This document shows positions 36,401 to 49,202 of a stretch of DNA of 64,000 nt, in pieces. The notes under the pieces were generated by a model. It searched no databases. It was not told the DNA's origin and worked only from the letters and a program-made list of their open reading frames with translations. How positions within the stretch are numbered: position 1 is the first letter of the stretch; the number at the start of each line of letters is the position of its first letter. Source of the DNA: Trichaptum fuscoviolaceum (Eukaryota; Basidiomycota; Agaricomycetes; Hymenochaetales; Trichaptaceae); contig CAJSYZ010000002.1 of the NCBI GenBank assembly GCA_910574455.1, positions 1,079,671 through 1,143,670 on the forward strand, given 5' to 3'. The position numbers and the translations under genes were made by a program.

Positions 36401-37442
36401 CTGCCGACTCCCATCAGCAAGCAGCGCCATGTCCTTGCGCACATTCTCCCGCGCAAACGCATCCGCCGCGTCCTCGTCCGCATACCGGCCCACGCTCCAC
36501 GGCGAGATCGCGTCGAACTCATTCAGCCACACCTCCAGGAACCCCGGGTCCGGATCCGCGTCGCCCTGGCCCGTGCGCCAGTGCGCCGGCGCGCCCGCCA
36601 TGACGTACAGCTTCCCGCCCGGCGTCAGCGCGCGGGGCGCGCGCACGACGTCCCGCACGAGCGCCGGCGTGTGCCCGCGCTCCGCGAAGCCGAACCCCCA
36701 CAGCGCGAGCACGGGCGCGCCGCCGTCGTGCAGGTACGCGGGCGAGGCGAGCACGCGCTCGCTGGACAGGAGGTGCGCCCAGTCCGTCGTGAGCACGTGC
36801 AGGATGCGCGCGGCGGGGACGCCGGAGACGTCGTACATGACGGCCCAGACGCGGCCCTCGTCCTCGGCTGCGCGCCGGACGTGCCGCCCGACCTCGTCGC
36901 GCAGGGCCATGATGGCGGCGTTCCCGCCGGTGCCGCCGTCGACCTCGCACTGGCCGGCGAAGCGCTGGAGGAAGGCGCCCGAGACGCCGTGCTGCGCCAT
37001 CCAGTGGAAGTGCCGCCGCACGCTCGTGGGGTTGCGGGAGGAGAAGAGGGTGGGTGTTGAGTCGTTGGTCGTGGTTGAGGACGATGAGGAGGAGGAGGAG
37101 GGGAGGGAGAGCCCCGGGGCGGGGTAGAGCTCCGAGGGCGAGTATTCGGAGACGTCTGGCCAGAGATCAATGGTCGGTCGCCCGCCGTCGGGCAAGGGCG
37201 CGTCGAACCAGTGTATCCAGCCATGATGTCCTATTCGTTTAAATCCTTGATCAGCATATATTGTAGATTCTAGGAAGTCGAGTACGCACCAGGCTCGAGA
37301 GGCGGGCCATCGCCTGCACAAGTGAACCTATTTCCGGACATTAGACTTTCCTTCGAAGACATGGTGGGACGACTGCTCACCATCCTTGGTACCCGACGAG
37401 GAACTTGTCCTGGATCGTACTCGGGTCGGCTCTGTCACCCAT
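33451..37442 (-). CDS. GH71/GH99-like 'xylosidase/arabinosidase' family protein with a very long disordered tail
   Basis: Eight exons: 37442-37381, 37327-37290, 37230-36332, 36276-36146, 36017-35907, 35757-33938, 33867-33664 and 33485-33451. They total 1099 residues with every phase matching. The first three exons rebuild the family start MGDRADPSTIQDKFLVGYQ plus GWFTCAGDG and HHGWIHWFDAPLPDGGRP. Further family blocks are FSSRNPTSVRRHFHWMAQHG, VMYDVSGVPAARI, PVLALWGFGFAERGHTP, DYVPVVFPGFS, RDGGRFLWRQIFNVKKEG, YGAMWDEYDEGTAFMPVV and DGYDLPSDWYMRISG. The domain ends near residue 450 and is normally the whole protein. Here some 650 residues of Ser/Gln/Pro-rich, disordered sequence follow (exons 6-8), with poly-Asn-Thr and PPPP runs. 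No signal peptide is visible, suggesting a cytosolic enzyme. The substrate is not established. Confidence 0.85.
33508..33545 (-). repeat. Hexanucleotide microsatellite in the last intron
   Basis: AGGTTCAGGTTC then several GATTCA units on the plus strand, inside the intron between the last two exons of the GH99-like gene. Confidence 0.7.
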
Positions 37443-40400
37443 CGTATCCAACCATCGCACGAGTATCGCACAGCGTTCGATTCACATCCCGAGTACGTCG
37501 AAAGAAAGAGTGATTGAGGAGCACACTTAGCCAAATTTCACGCAGCTTTGAGGGCCAACACTTACTTTCGTAGCCGTCCAGCCCTTCGAATGGGTGAAGC
37601 CATGCTCGGTGTAGAGAGGTGCACAAGGAGAGATAATGATACGAGGAAGTAGACGAGGAAAGGAAGTCTAGTTGAAGCTGTAGTTGAACGTGAAGATTGT
37701 AGTTGTTTCGAAGACGAAGACGATGGTAAAGGAAGAGAATATGTGCAAGTTGATCGTCGAGGCTGTGGGCCAACGGATAATGATATTAATGTACAGCCTC
37801 TGCATTCAGGGCGCAGGGCGGGCAGGATGCATGAGGACTGTGAGCCGCAGCCGCTGTCAATTCCATTGACCACGGCCGGTTCTTTGTTGGGATGGCCCGG
37901 GATCATACAGTGGTCACGAGCACAGGCACGTCCCCTCCGACGCGTCTTGCCTCTGCCTCCGCCTCTCCCCAACTCCCTCCTGCACCTCCACGACGGCAGA
38001 GGGCTCAAAATCGTGAACGTCGAATGCGAATTCATCTCAGGGATAAGCGTGTCCATGTCGGCGTGCGCAGCATCCTCTTGCAGCGCGGCGCTGGTGTGGG
38101 TGGTTCGTGAGTCGCAGTCAGGCCTCGAGGGATATATTGGTGAGGGCCGTGCTTCTCGTCGCTGGTGAAACAATGACGCACTCGGGGGGAGAGGGACAGA
38201 GGGACAGAAGTAGAAGCCGAGCGGGCTGACGCTAACTTACACCCTCGCGCTAGGGCTGACCTATTGCGCACCTCTAGTCTATGCAGGTGGAGCACACGTC
38301 CTCCAACGTTCGACGCCGTCGGTCGTAGTCGGTCGGTCGGTAGGCTGAGAAGGTTCGAAGTGCGGTAGGAAACAGTGGTAGTGAAGGAGGGAGGAGGAGG
38401 ACAGGGAGATGAATGCTGAGTGGGTGAGTGGGGCACGGGCAGCCTGGAAGTGCACCGTCCTCGTTCAGGCGCGAAGCCACGAAGCAATTATGGTCGCAGT
38501 CGACTTGGACACTGCTCGCCTCCCGGTGCGCGTCTCTCTGGGACGCTTCTGTGCTGCTGCGGACTCGGACGGCGCCGTTGATGACGTTGGGACACGCTAC
38601 ACCAAGCTCTGCTCTGCTCTGTCAGGTCGGTGTTCTGATGCCTGTGGCACTAGTGCTGGCGTCACTACGGGATGCGATGCGAGATGCGAGATGATACGGG
38701 ACGCGAGCTGCAGGCGCGAACAGGTACGCAGATCTGGATAGATATAAGGAAAGGGTCCAGATAGCTGATGTATTTGTGCACAGGAAGGTATGTCTCAGAT
38801 CATGATTGCACACACATATGTATTTCTCCAGCGGACCGCCAGAAAAAAAGGGAAAGAAAAAATAAAGAAATAAAAAGCGCGCTAAGACGCAATCCGCATA
38901 TCTCGCGAGCCGCATCGCTTCCTTGATACGTGCCACGGTGGAGTGGGGCCCGACGCATATGTATCATATACATAGCCAAGCATCCATATGTCCTCTGGTC
39001 TCTATCATAGCACTGGCATGCCGCACACTTCAGTCCTATTCTTGCTGCATCCATGCTCTTTCTCATAAGGTTCCGACTGCACTTGGCTCCCTACCGTAAC
39101 TCGAACCGCGTAACCGCGCACTACGGCAGCTACAGCAACTTTGTCCACCTTTGCTAATGTGCCGTATCCGCTTCTGTGCGCTCGAAGGCGACTGACGGAC
39201 GCGATATCGCCGCCATATATCTCGGCGTCTGCGTTAACTCTTCCCCTTTGGGGTGCGATCGAAGGCTCGGGTGCTCGGGTGCTTTTAACTCTATCTGCAT
39301 CAGTTTGTTCAGTCCTTATCTCATCTGGTCCCCTTTCCTTTTTTCTGTACGATGTCCTCAATCCGCGCAGACCCATATGGCAGCGCACCTACATCCGAGA
39401 CAAGGGCACATCCCGTACAAGTACGATGCGACATTAGCACGCAGGAGCAATTTGTAAAGAGGGTGGCGTGCTTATGGCGGCCGAGTCGATGTCGGAAAAG
39501 ACATATCGAAACGAAACATACGGCGCTGCTCGCTTGAGGCGTTGGCGAGGGCTGCCAAGCTTCGCTTACTTGAGTAAGTGCGATGACGTAGCCAGATCAC
39601 TGATCAGCGAATTGAAATCCATTACATCAAAATCAAACCTTAACTTCAACTCCGGAGAACTCGGCAAGCTGACATTATCGCGAACGAGCATTTCTTCCAT
39701 TCACCTTTTGTAAGCCCGAGCGCTCAATCCTGGCCGGACATATCTTTGCTCTTGGGGAGGGGGAGGACCTCAATTAAGCTCAAGCCGCATGTCTTGAAGG
39801 TCACGCTTTTTTGCGGAAAGGTCTTTTCTCATCGTACGTTTTATGTTTTCTTTTATTTTCTCTTCTCACCGCGGCGTGACGACATATTGACATTCTCACA
39901 TTCTCGCATCCCTTTTTCCCCAAATCCTAAGCGGAGAATACTGACTCGGATATCACGCATCATGCCAATCATACATATTAATATACGATACTCCGGTAAG
40001 TGGTCCGATCCCCGCGTATACTACTATGTAAAGTAAAAACCGAATGACGAGGTTCTAACACCCTCAATCGACATCCACATCGAGACGTCCATAAATCGTA
40101 AACATCCATTTTCCCATAGTCGATCCGGTCAATCTCTCTTTGAGAATCCATTCATCTCCCAAACTTTCTTTTTTTGCAACCAATGATGGATCCGTGGGTA
40201 CAGAATACGTTTATTATCCGGGAGAGATAAGGGATGGATGGAAATGGAAGCGGCGCATTAAGCGCGCCCAATCATGGCGCACGGCTAATCATTGGGCTCC
40301 ACGGGAACTTGAGAGCGATTCGCTAATTGGGATAGGGATGAATGTCCCTCCGGATAGGATGAGTAGGGACTGGCCGGCCTGGTCTTCGGATAGTTTACGA

Positions 40401-40669
40401 TGCACGGTGATGCTTTGCAATTAAGTTTCTCTTTGCGAGAGGCGTCAGGACTCGATGGCTATGTAGTGATTAGTTATGTATGGATATCGGTAATCTGGGA
40501 CTGATTTTGATATGATATGCGCTTTGCAGATGCAGAAATAGTGGCGGTCATATGTGTACGGATACAGGCTCTCACTAGACCTCATACTCACCTGAACAGT
40601 ACTACGTCGAAGCGCCACTGGATGACTCTTGCTGCTCACCTTGTTCTCATCCTGTGGGCGCCGTCTCAG
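37443..40669. other. Spacer interval, no supported gene
   Basis: About 3.2 kb upstream of the GH99-like gene. The first several hundred bases should contain its promoter. Frames such as 38409-38741 (+) and 39005-39388 (-) show no domain. Near 40520-40687 (-) a frame opening MNFDGGLRRRPQDENK ends at GTGAGC and might be a first exon; its start overlaps the inner edge of the right arm, where the left-arm copy reads differently. Confidence 0.4.
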
Positions 40670-40670
40670 T

Positions 40671-43297
40671 CCTCCATCAAAATTCATGGTAACACGAAGA
40701 AAATCAGACTCCCACCGTCATAACTGGACTGATTTTGGGCTGCAGATACTGCAGACTGGCGTGTTAGTCCTTAATTACGAACTCTGATAACGCACGGAGA
40801 AGCTTCCCGCGAGCACTATGCAAAGTACAAACTATGCGCGTCGACCGCCGGTGATTGATTGGCGACACTCTACTAATCGAACCCGTTTCTTGGCCCTACA
40901 GCCCTGCACTGGCAGCGTGCGGCCCTGCTCCAAGCTTTGTTTTCTTCTGAAAGGGGAAACCCTGATAAGAGAGGAGAAGACTCGGACGCAGTCGATCACT
41001 TGTTTACTGCCCATATCGCGCTTTTGAAAGTGCTTATTTCTTATTTTGGTATCCATTCGCAGGTGGGATAACCGTGACCATGACTTCCATCACTGGCACC
41101 GCCGTGGGTCCCTGGGCCGCCTGAGTCACGTTGGTCTCTTGTCTGCGCCTAAACTACGCCTCGCTCCGAACTAAACGAAGTCGCAAAAGGGGCTGTTGGA
41201 ACAGCGAAGCGTGAGCGTCACAAATCATGATCAGTGCTGAGTGAGGAAGCCTCGAGAATCCGTGGTGCTTTCGCAATCTGAATCGAAGATTTAATGAGCT
41301 TAGGGCGCAGGTACGCTCTGTATTGCAGATTGGAATGGATCTGCCGGTGATTGTGTGAGTCCCATCTTATTTACTCAGGCTAATGCTTAAATTTCATTAT
41401 TAATCTCGGACTCTTGCTCGTTCATTAACGGAGCAGTGGTTGTTAGTCCTGGATGGCACTAGCTCCTAGATGCATAGGCGATAAGTACTGTGCGTGCTGT
41501 AGCTTTTAGCTTAACGCAGCTTTCTAAACCAAGCGCACACTACATATACACCCGTCAGGTCACTTCGAGCCAAGCTACCGAGCAGAGCACACACCAATCT
41601 TATCATGCAAGCCGAGTGGAAAAGTGGTAAGTGTGAAACCCTCTCCACTGCACTTCATTGCTGTTGTATGCCCCATGTACCTGTCGCAAAACCCGCACTG
41701 TCTGCGCGGCTTCAATGGGTCCAAAGTTCAAGTTCGCGAAGAAACGAACGAACGAACGAACGAACGTTAAATGCCGAACTCTGGCCGGGTGCGGTGGCCG
41801 AAATGCCGAACTTGAACCTTTAAATCACGTAACTTTAAGTAAGGTCCGAGTCGCTTCACACTTGGCACGTCCCCCCATCGTTCATCCCCTTCTCTTCTCT
41901 GCAATCTTCCCTTCCCTTCCCTTCTAGCTTCATCCAACATGCATTCTCGACATGAGCATGCTAATACTACCATTCGGAGGACTGTCAAGAGCGCTAATGC
42001 TGGGGTCGCCGGACTAAACCCGCGTTGAGCTTTTGCTACTGTGACCTAACTTGACGACGCTGTTGGCACGGTTCGCCGCAGTCGGGTATCTTGTCTTCGA
42101 AACCGTCGAAACCCCGCAAAGATTTCACATGTGAATGTGATATACCTGGACAAATTGGCTGGCGTAGGCCAGCACAGAGGGGCTCAACTTAAGAGTGGTC
42201 GGTGCCTTGAATTTTTGGCTCTTTGGTGCCTTGGCGTCTTGTCGAGTTGGTATAAAGCCGGGGGGAGAGATGCGAGTGCGCCTGGGCTTACACTGCTCGA
42301 CTACGATGGCCTGTATCTGACTCTGACGTTGAAACTCCTATGCTCTGTGGGAAAAAATGGTATATGGTGACTTCGACACGACATGCGTCGCTCAAGATCG
42401 ATCTCGGGATCCATTAGGCGTCACGAGTAAAGGGTTTATGGCTGCACTACTTCATCACCGTTATCGCGTCAATGTGTTTCTCGTCGCCTCTGCCCGGCGT
42501 CTCTACTAACGTTCGAGCTCTTTGGCTTAGGGTTGAGGAGGTATGCGAACACATCTGCTCAGCTGCATTTAACCAATTGGGCCTATTCTGCACAGCGTCA
42601 GTCCTATCATACTCGTGAAGTAGTTTAGTGCACCCCGCACGGTTATCTTCAGGTCAGTATATCCAGTTCAGTTATCAATCTTGAGCTTCCTCATCCTTGG
42701 TTCTCCTTCCTGCTAACTAAGCCATACCGTTTGGCCTGGCTCCTCGCATCTTCGTACCTCCGCCGAAGTTCGACATACAGATCCCTATCACCCTTCTTCC
42801 TTCTTCTGTTCCATCTCAGCGATATCTATCTACCGCGGTTTGATAGCAAAGATACGCCCTTACTACCAAACGGAGCTCACTCGCGCTGTACTGACAATGT
42901 CCCCACGCCTGGTGCACTCGCACTTCGGTTCTGGAACCGGTGAGGCTTGCTTGTCGCCGGCACTATTCAATGCTTAAGGACGACAAGGCACGCCCCGTTG
43001 CCCCATCCGCAAACACAACGGTCACTTCGACACCACTCAGATGACTGCTCGGGCGATGGAGCTCAGGAGAAAATACAATTTCATACTGTGTTTCGACGTG
43101 TTCCTCTGTTTTGTTGCGTCACCTGGCATCATAACGACAACATTTTTCCAACCTTGAGTTCTACAAACATATGACTATCGCATAACCCCTCCTCAGAACG
43201 ATCTAATGGCGATCCGTTCCACCTTCCATCCCCAGGCAAGCTTTATCAAAGCTTGCACGACCGTGAGCTCCTAGCACCTTCCACCACAACTACTTTA
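40671..43297. other. Decayed inner part of the right arm, no supported gene
   Basis: The reverse counterpart of 27832-30775. A gene-like start occurs at 41605 (ATGCAAGCCGAGTGGAAAAGTG followed by GTAAGT), but the left arm lacks the ATG at the matching position near 29745. A GAAC-type tetranucleotide repeat sits at 41745-41766 and is absent from the left arm. Confidence 0.45.
41745..41766 (+). repeat. Tetranucleotide microsatellite (CGAA)n
   Basis: About five CGAA units in a row. The matching place in the left arm (about 29600-29620) has only a single unit, so the expansion came after the duplication. Confidence 0.75.
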
Positions 43298-45013
43298 TCA
43301 GTCAAATCGTATGACACCGATGTGCTTGGTGCGGTACTCGGAATATAGTTCATAGACCACCATCCTCCCTAGCGAATCTATTGCGATTAGCGAGATAGCT
43401 TCGTCTGCATCTGCGCGAAGGAACTCCAAGGCATTCTTCCTGATGTAATGATTACCGTTCTTGTCGAAGGCGACGGCAATCGTGTCTGTTATCTTCTCTC
43501 TCATAGATCTTATGAAAATATCTGGTGGCAGGTTTAGGCCTATCTTGGTCGGGTTGATCAGTGACCGCATCGCGAGTGACGGGTCCTTATAGAAGGATAG
43601 GTCACCCTCATAATAGTGCTCGTGCAAGACAGTGAATACTCCTCTTCCGTTATCTCCAGGCTTGAACTCAACGTAGAAGAAGAAGGTATTCCAATCCAGC
43701 TCGCGCCCGCGGGGCTCCTTTTCAATCATCAATTCTACAGTGACACGAACAGTCGGTAATCTTGACCATGAGGTGACTCCAACACCTATGCGATGCCGAA
43801 CGAGCTCAAAGTTTGGATCACGTTCGCTCGGCTCCAAGTACAGATGAGTGTAGGAGAATGCGCCACGGTCTACGAGGTCTGCAGGTGCATGATATGATGG
43901 CCAATCCTCATATTTCGCCGATGAACTCCAGAATATACGCTTCAACGAGATGCTCGCCAGGCGAAAGCCAGTCCCATCCAGCTCTCGATATACATAGAAC
44001 AGGAATCCCTGGGCTATCTCCACTTTCAATCCTTTGTTATCGGAGAACCTCTGTGCAGCAGGCAAGTCAGTTTAGTTTGGTCACCGGTCAACGAACTTTC
44101 TTTACCAACGCATCCCTCCATCCTTTTATTAGGAGGTACGCCCGGTCCCTCCAGTTCACAATAAGATATTCATTTTCGAACAAAACACGCCTCAGTACGA
44201 GATATTCGTTTCGAATTATCATGTCAGGACACAAGACGATATTGCTCGGCATAATCGGACTTTCGTAAAGCAGCTCGCAATCGAACGAGCCACAGTGTAA
44301 AAGGTATACTCGGAAATAACTATATCAGATTGTTGAGTAGAATGCATGAAGAAACTTCATCACACATCACCTAGCACTACGTGGATAGTCGCCATCACGA
44401 CTGAAACTTATTGCAATCGAAACAGTGGAGGAATCGTCCGCTACATCGCAAGCCATCGAAAGAGTCAGGAACTCTTCTCGTTCCATCTCGTCGTCTTCAT
44501 GTATCACGTATTCCCAGACAATTTTCTTCTGAGAAGTACACCAACATTGGATTCCACCATATCGAAATGAAAAAATGAGCAAATCGACCTGAGGCAGGGG
44601 TATTATATCATGGACACGTTCAATATCGTCTTTAATCGGTATCAATTCTTCTGATGTCTTTTTCGGGCCTGATTCTGACAACCAAGACCTGTCCAATTTG
44701 ATGGCTCTGATAATCTCTTTCCTGAGATCAGCCGTGCTAAGATCTAGAAGAGTAGATCTTGATGTTATGAAAGGAGGTCGGTACTCCAACGTTTCCAGAG
44801 CCGCAACCCAGAGTGCTCGGCACAGACACTGCTGTCTCAAACGCTTGCACACCTGTTGAACGGGTACTTGACATGAATCAATTTATTACTGAAAGAAAAC
44901 TAAAATTTGCTCACACTCTCTAATTTGATGACCTCTTCGATCTGTGAATCCATGATAAATATGAGAAGTATCATAAAAAAGACGTCGTCCGGCAGGCTCA
45001 GTATGTTCGTCAT
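43298..45013 (-). CDS. F-box-like protein, copy E
   Basis: Exons 45013-44915, 44852-44371, 44319-44106 and 44050-43298 give 515 residues. The start MTNILSLPDDVFFMILLIF and exon 2 are close to copy D, its partner in the other arm. The last exon is the most diverged of the family: GFRLASISLKRIFWSSS, TSWSRLPTVRVTV, FTVLHEHYYEGDLSFY, plus an insertion around NPTKIGLNLPPDIFIRSMRE that other copies lack. It still ends LGRMVVYELYSEYRTK..IGVIRFD. The frame is intact, whereas copy D has a nonsense codon, so E may be the working partner. SCF adaptor function is inferred from the F-box-like N-terminus only. Confidence 0.76.
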
Positions 45014-46189
45014 TTCAGCACAAGGGCTATACTTTTTCAAAGACAGGGGGAAGGAGTTGTAGTATTGAGAATGAAAGGTCAGCACTTAAATATATGAATG
45101 AAGTGTGAGGCTCAGTGAGCCACCCGAACCTCGGGCTTTGCTCGGTAGTAGTCACCGCATGCTTAGTTATAGCGGGCAGCATCCACTGAGCGACGTAGGA
45201 TATTACGAACAAGGCTTCGTCCGACACAGGTTATGCGAAATATTCATCGTGCGCCAACACTATCTAAAAGCTCGAAGTCGTCCTTGTTGTGATGGTCGAT
45301 GATGAAGAGATAACGCGTGGCCACTACATACAAGTTGTGTTCGGAGTTCCAACTTCAAGCTTAAGTTCACTTGTAAACCTTTAACCTTGACGGTTGACCG
45401 AGAACTTCCTCACTTTCTCATCATGATGAAACGTCAACAGCTCGAACACCACAATTTTGGGTCTTCATGCTTCTGCCGTCGCTCGATAGTACACAAGGCT
45501 CCCTATATCTCGGTGAACCATCCCACACCGCACTGGATTTTGGTTGACCTCAAGAACTGTCAACTTATACTATCGCTGGATGTTTCGTAATGTCATGCCA
45601 TGGTGCTGATACAATTCGACTCATCCGCTCAGCCTGCTGAAGTTGTCAGTTGCACTTGACCGCCTACTTCTCCGTCCTCACCCACGACATATCCATGTAA
45701 GTTTTCTATGTTACGTTATGCTATGAATCATCCTCCATCATTCCAATAAGTCCAGCTCGTTGGAAACACACTCGCGTATACGCTTATTCGAAACCCTTGG
45801 ATGTCCCTACTGATCACCACATGACGTGAATGCGTTGGCGCGTAAAGCAAGAAGGATATTGAGAGAGAGGTAGCTGGATACTCTGAGGTATGTCTACTGT
45901 CAGAAGAGGAAATCTGATGATGGCATAGTTACCCAACTTCTTCAGGCCTCCTTCGAAGTTGCATAGTCGCTGTGAACGAAGCTCGTCAATGACAGTACTC
46001 TAAGGAAGAAAAGAAATCCCCAGCTGCTACTCAAACGCAGTGCGCTTCCCAGCGACGAGGCACTAACTATGCGAAACAACTGCATCGAATGGCAACAGAC
46101 CAGAGGAGAGAGCTAGAAGGGCAACAAATACTCGCCTTCTCTTTTTCACCTGACTGATTTCGATTGGGCGCACTAACAAGAGAAGTGGG
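45014..46189. other. Non-coding part of the right arm
   Basis: Contains the copy E promoter element. It is otherwise alignable in reverse with 24991-26149. No gene seen. Confidence 0.5.
45109..45121 (-). promoter_or_regulatory. Palindromic upstream element of F-box copy E
   Basis: GGCTCAGTGAGCC, a perfect palindrome apart from its central base, 96 bases before the copy E start codon. Confidence 0.5.
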
Positions 46190-46885
46190 ACCTATTCAGC
46201 ACTCTACAGGAAAGGAAGACACAAATGAAGGACTTACACCCCGACAAGGGGCACCCTGCGCAATACCGTTGCCCCTGCTAGGGTACCTGATGCTAAGAAG
46301 TTCAGCCAGTAACAAATGTGCCTAAGCAAAGTCGAAACCTGAGGAATCCAAATGAAACCCGAGCGTGCGTCGGATAACCAACTACGAAAGAGGGCGCCAT
46401 CCCTTTCGCGGCCGGAGGGGTCAGCACACTCGTCTGAATGTGAAGGAGTACATGACGAAGAAGAGAATACAGGTAATCGGATAAGGAGCGGGGGGCGAAG
46501 CCGAACACCAAAGCGAACTGGTCACGTACCCATGCATCGACCATCGTCGGAAATAATAGAGTCCTAGGACAAAGTGGGACCTAGTCAGTCGTCTGTGGAG
46601 AAAGGAAGGAGGCTTAAATGAACTTACGCCCCGTAGTGGGGCCCCCAACACAACCGTGGTGGGTTGCATTGTATGAGGGACCTATAACCTATACGAAAAG
46701 GAGGCTGACAAGACTCGTAGCACGATCAGCAGTAAATGGGCCAGCAAAACCTCAAGTCGGATCAAAAGGAGTGATATCAAAAGAAACCCGAGCGTACGTC
46801 GGACAACCAGCAACGAAGGAGGGCGCCATCCCCTTCGCGACCGGAGGGGTCAGCACGCTCGTCAGAATGAGGAAAGTACATGGCT
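46190..46885 (-). repeat. Two-unit direct repeat downstream of kinase copy 2
   Basis: The right-arm counterpart of 24290-24990, with the same two units in reverse orientation. It differs from the left arm by scattered substitutions only. Confidence 0.7.
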
Positions 46886-46993
46886 GGAAGAAATACAGGA
46901 CGACGGAAGAGGGACGAGGGGACGAAACTCAAACAAGACGAAGCCCAAGACGTACCAGCACAGCAGTCATCACAGTCTGTCCGAGACCGCCGC

Positions 46994-49202
46994 TCAGCGG
47001 GAGAGCTCCATCGGAATGTCGAAGAGATCAGCCAGCTTGTCCAAGGCTGCGAACGGACCAACGGCCTTTCGGAATATAGGGGCGAGGAATGTCAGGGACC
47101 TCGGTTCTCGGTCCTCCTGTTGTGCGGCCTCCCCTTTCGGTCCCTCGAGTGCTTTACATAAAGTAGGAAAGTCGACTGGCTTCGTGAGGTCTTCACTGCT
47201 GGGCATTTGATATGGGGTGAGCGGCGATAGCGACGAAGCGTATGTCAACGTCGGATACATGAACTGTGGCGAGCTCGGAGCGGCTTCTTGTTTGACCACG
47301 GGGCTCTCGCTCAACCCATAGGAAAAGAACAGCTTCGGGTACGACTCGGGTTTTCGGAATATGGCCGAGTTGAAATTGACAGCTGGCGTGTACTCCGGGA
47401 CGGGACCGATGGACACGTCGAAGAGGGAAAACCCAGTCGTCTTCTTGACCTCTTCCTTAAGATGTATTTGGTCTGAACCAGTAGAACGATCACATACTGG
47501 TAACAGGCTATCACGAGCAGCGGGCTTGTCATGATGGCCGTCGTCGGTGATCGGATGCGGGAAGTCATACGGCAAAGGGCTGTGCGGGATGTCCGCCATC
47601 TCAATGTCGTGAGGCTCCTCCTTGAAAGAAAGCGTAGGCGATGGGATGGGCTCGTTCAGTGGAATTGTCGCGAACTCGTGGGGCTGACGGCTGCGACGAC
47701 CGAGGATCTCTTTGACTCTGAGGCCAACTGCGAGACGATCCTCACGCAGATCGGGAGAGAAAGCAGATGGTTGCATGAAGATGGGTGAGAAGCAGGCTGG
47801 ATATTCTTTCCCTGGTCGCCAGCGAAGGGGAGCGAGGAACTCGTACTCAGCGGGGTCAGGACGCCAGCGCATGAGAGCCTTTGGGTCGTCGACAAGGACG
47901 CACATGCTGAGGTACGCGCCTTCCTGGACCTTATGCGGCGCAGTTTTCCACCCGGCGGGGACGGGTTGTGTCTTATTTGCGACCTGATCCCAGTTTCTGC
48001 GGCGGAGGTTAGCTAGAGATTGGCGCAGATGGGGGGTGGTCGACTTACACTCCTCGGAAGTACCGGCTCTGCAAGGTATCCTGCATCGGGATGCGGTGGT
48101 CTGGGTTCTTGGCTAGCAGACGCCGCATCAGATGGCATGCCTCTGGGTAACGCTTGCGGAACCATCGAGGAATGAACGCGTTTTCGTACAGAGCGTTGGC
48201 CTCAAGATCATTGCGATCCCTCCCACGGAAGGGCAGCTAAGAAAGGCGGTGTCAGTGAGAGTGATGGGTTGAAACGGACGAAACTCACTCTGCCAAAGAC
48301 AAGCTCATAGAACATGACGCCAACGGAGAAACTGTCGGCCTTGTACGAGTAATGGTCGCCACGAAGCATCTCTGGTGCCATGTAGCCCGTCGTGCCACAC
48401 TTGCCCTTAGTCCTGTGCCAATAGTCATCGTAAGTTAGTACCTCGTCAATGCTTACCGCGTGTCCCTTGAAAACGTGTGCGAGGCCGAAGTCCCCGATGA
48501 CGAGCCGACCTTGCTCATCCATGAAGACGTTGTCGGGCTTGAGGTCGCGATGGACGATGGCCTGGTTGTGCAAGGTGCCCACGGCATAGCACTACAAAAG
48601 AAATCAGACACGACATGGGGAGGAAGGAAGCGGAGACGTACTAGTTGCGCCATGATGAATTTGATTTCATGCATGCGGAACAGCTTCTTCGCGTTGGTCA
48701 TCGCTCCTCGCAAGGTACCACCGGCTGCCAGACCTTGGATGATGATGAAGTTGTGCGGGTCCATGAAGGATTCTATAAGAGGGGTAAAATAGGGTGAGTT
48801 AAGCAAAGTCAGGTCAGAAAGGATCTTCTTCTCTGTGAACAACATCTCCCGACTGTCTCGGTCGACACTCGCGCGTGGAATCTGCTTGATCGCGACCTTC
48901 TTGCCGTATTCGCGGTGAGAGATGTCCACGGCCTGGTAGACGCGGCCGAAGCCGCCTTTTCCGAGCACGGCTTCGAGCTTGTAGTCGTCGAGTCGTTTGC
49001 AGAGGGCCTCGCGTGCGAGCTTCGCGGTGTCAACGTCCATCGCTGCGGTCACCAGACCCCTCCTTCCCCCAGAGCAGGCACGTTGCGCTGGAGGTTGAGG
49101 GAATCCGGCGGGCAGCTCAGGGAGACCAGCCTCGGGCCCGACCCAGTTGGGACAGTGATGGGCATGGGCGTCGACGCGGTTGAAGATCTGTTTAAACTGC
49201 AT
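46994..49202 (-). CDS. Ser/Thr protein kinase, copy 2 (right arm)
   Basis: Exons 49202-48642, 48591-48289, 48236-48049 and 47996-46994 have exactly the lengths of copy 1 and give 684 residues. Glycine loop, VAIK lysine, HRDLKPDN, DFG and APE are all kept. Differences from copy 1 are few: D10 becomes V near the start (FNRVDAHAHH), and there are scattered changes in the Pro/Ser-rich tail, such as TTGFSLFDV for STGFSLFDV and MELSR for MELSS at the end. Both copies look functional. Intron sequences and flanks are almost the same too, unlike the rest of the arms. The gene is divergent from GT25 copy 3. The substrate is unknown. Confidence 0.88.

Noticed and set aside
36581..37060. Plus-strand frames over the GH99-like gene
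   Set aside because: Antisense shadows; the minus strand has clear family motifs.
37562..38173. Open frame ending MASPIRRAGRLRK upstream of the GH99-like gene as its N-terminus
   Set aside because: The family start block DKFLVGYQGW joins in phase from an ATG at 37442; this frame does not connect to it.
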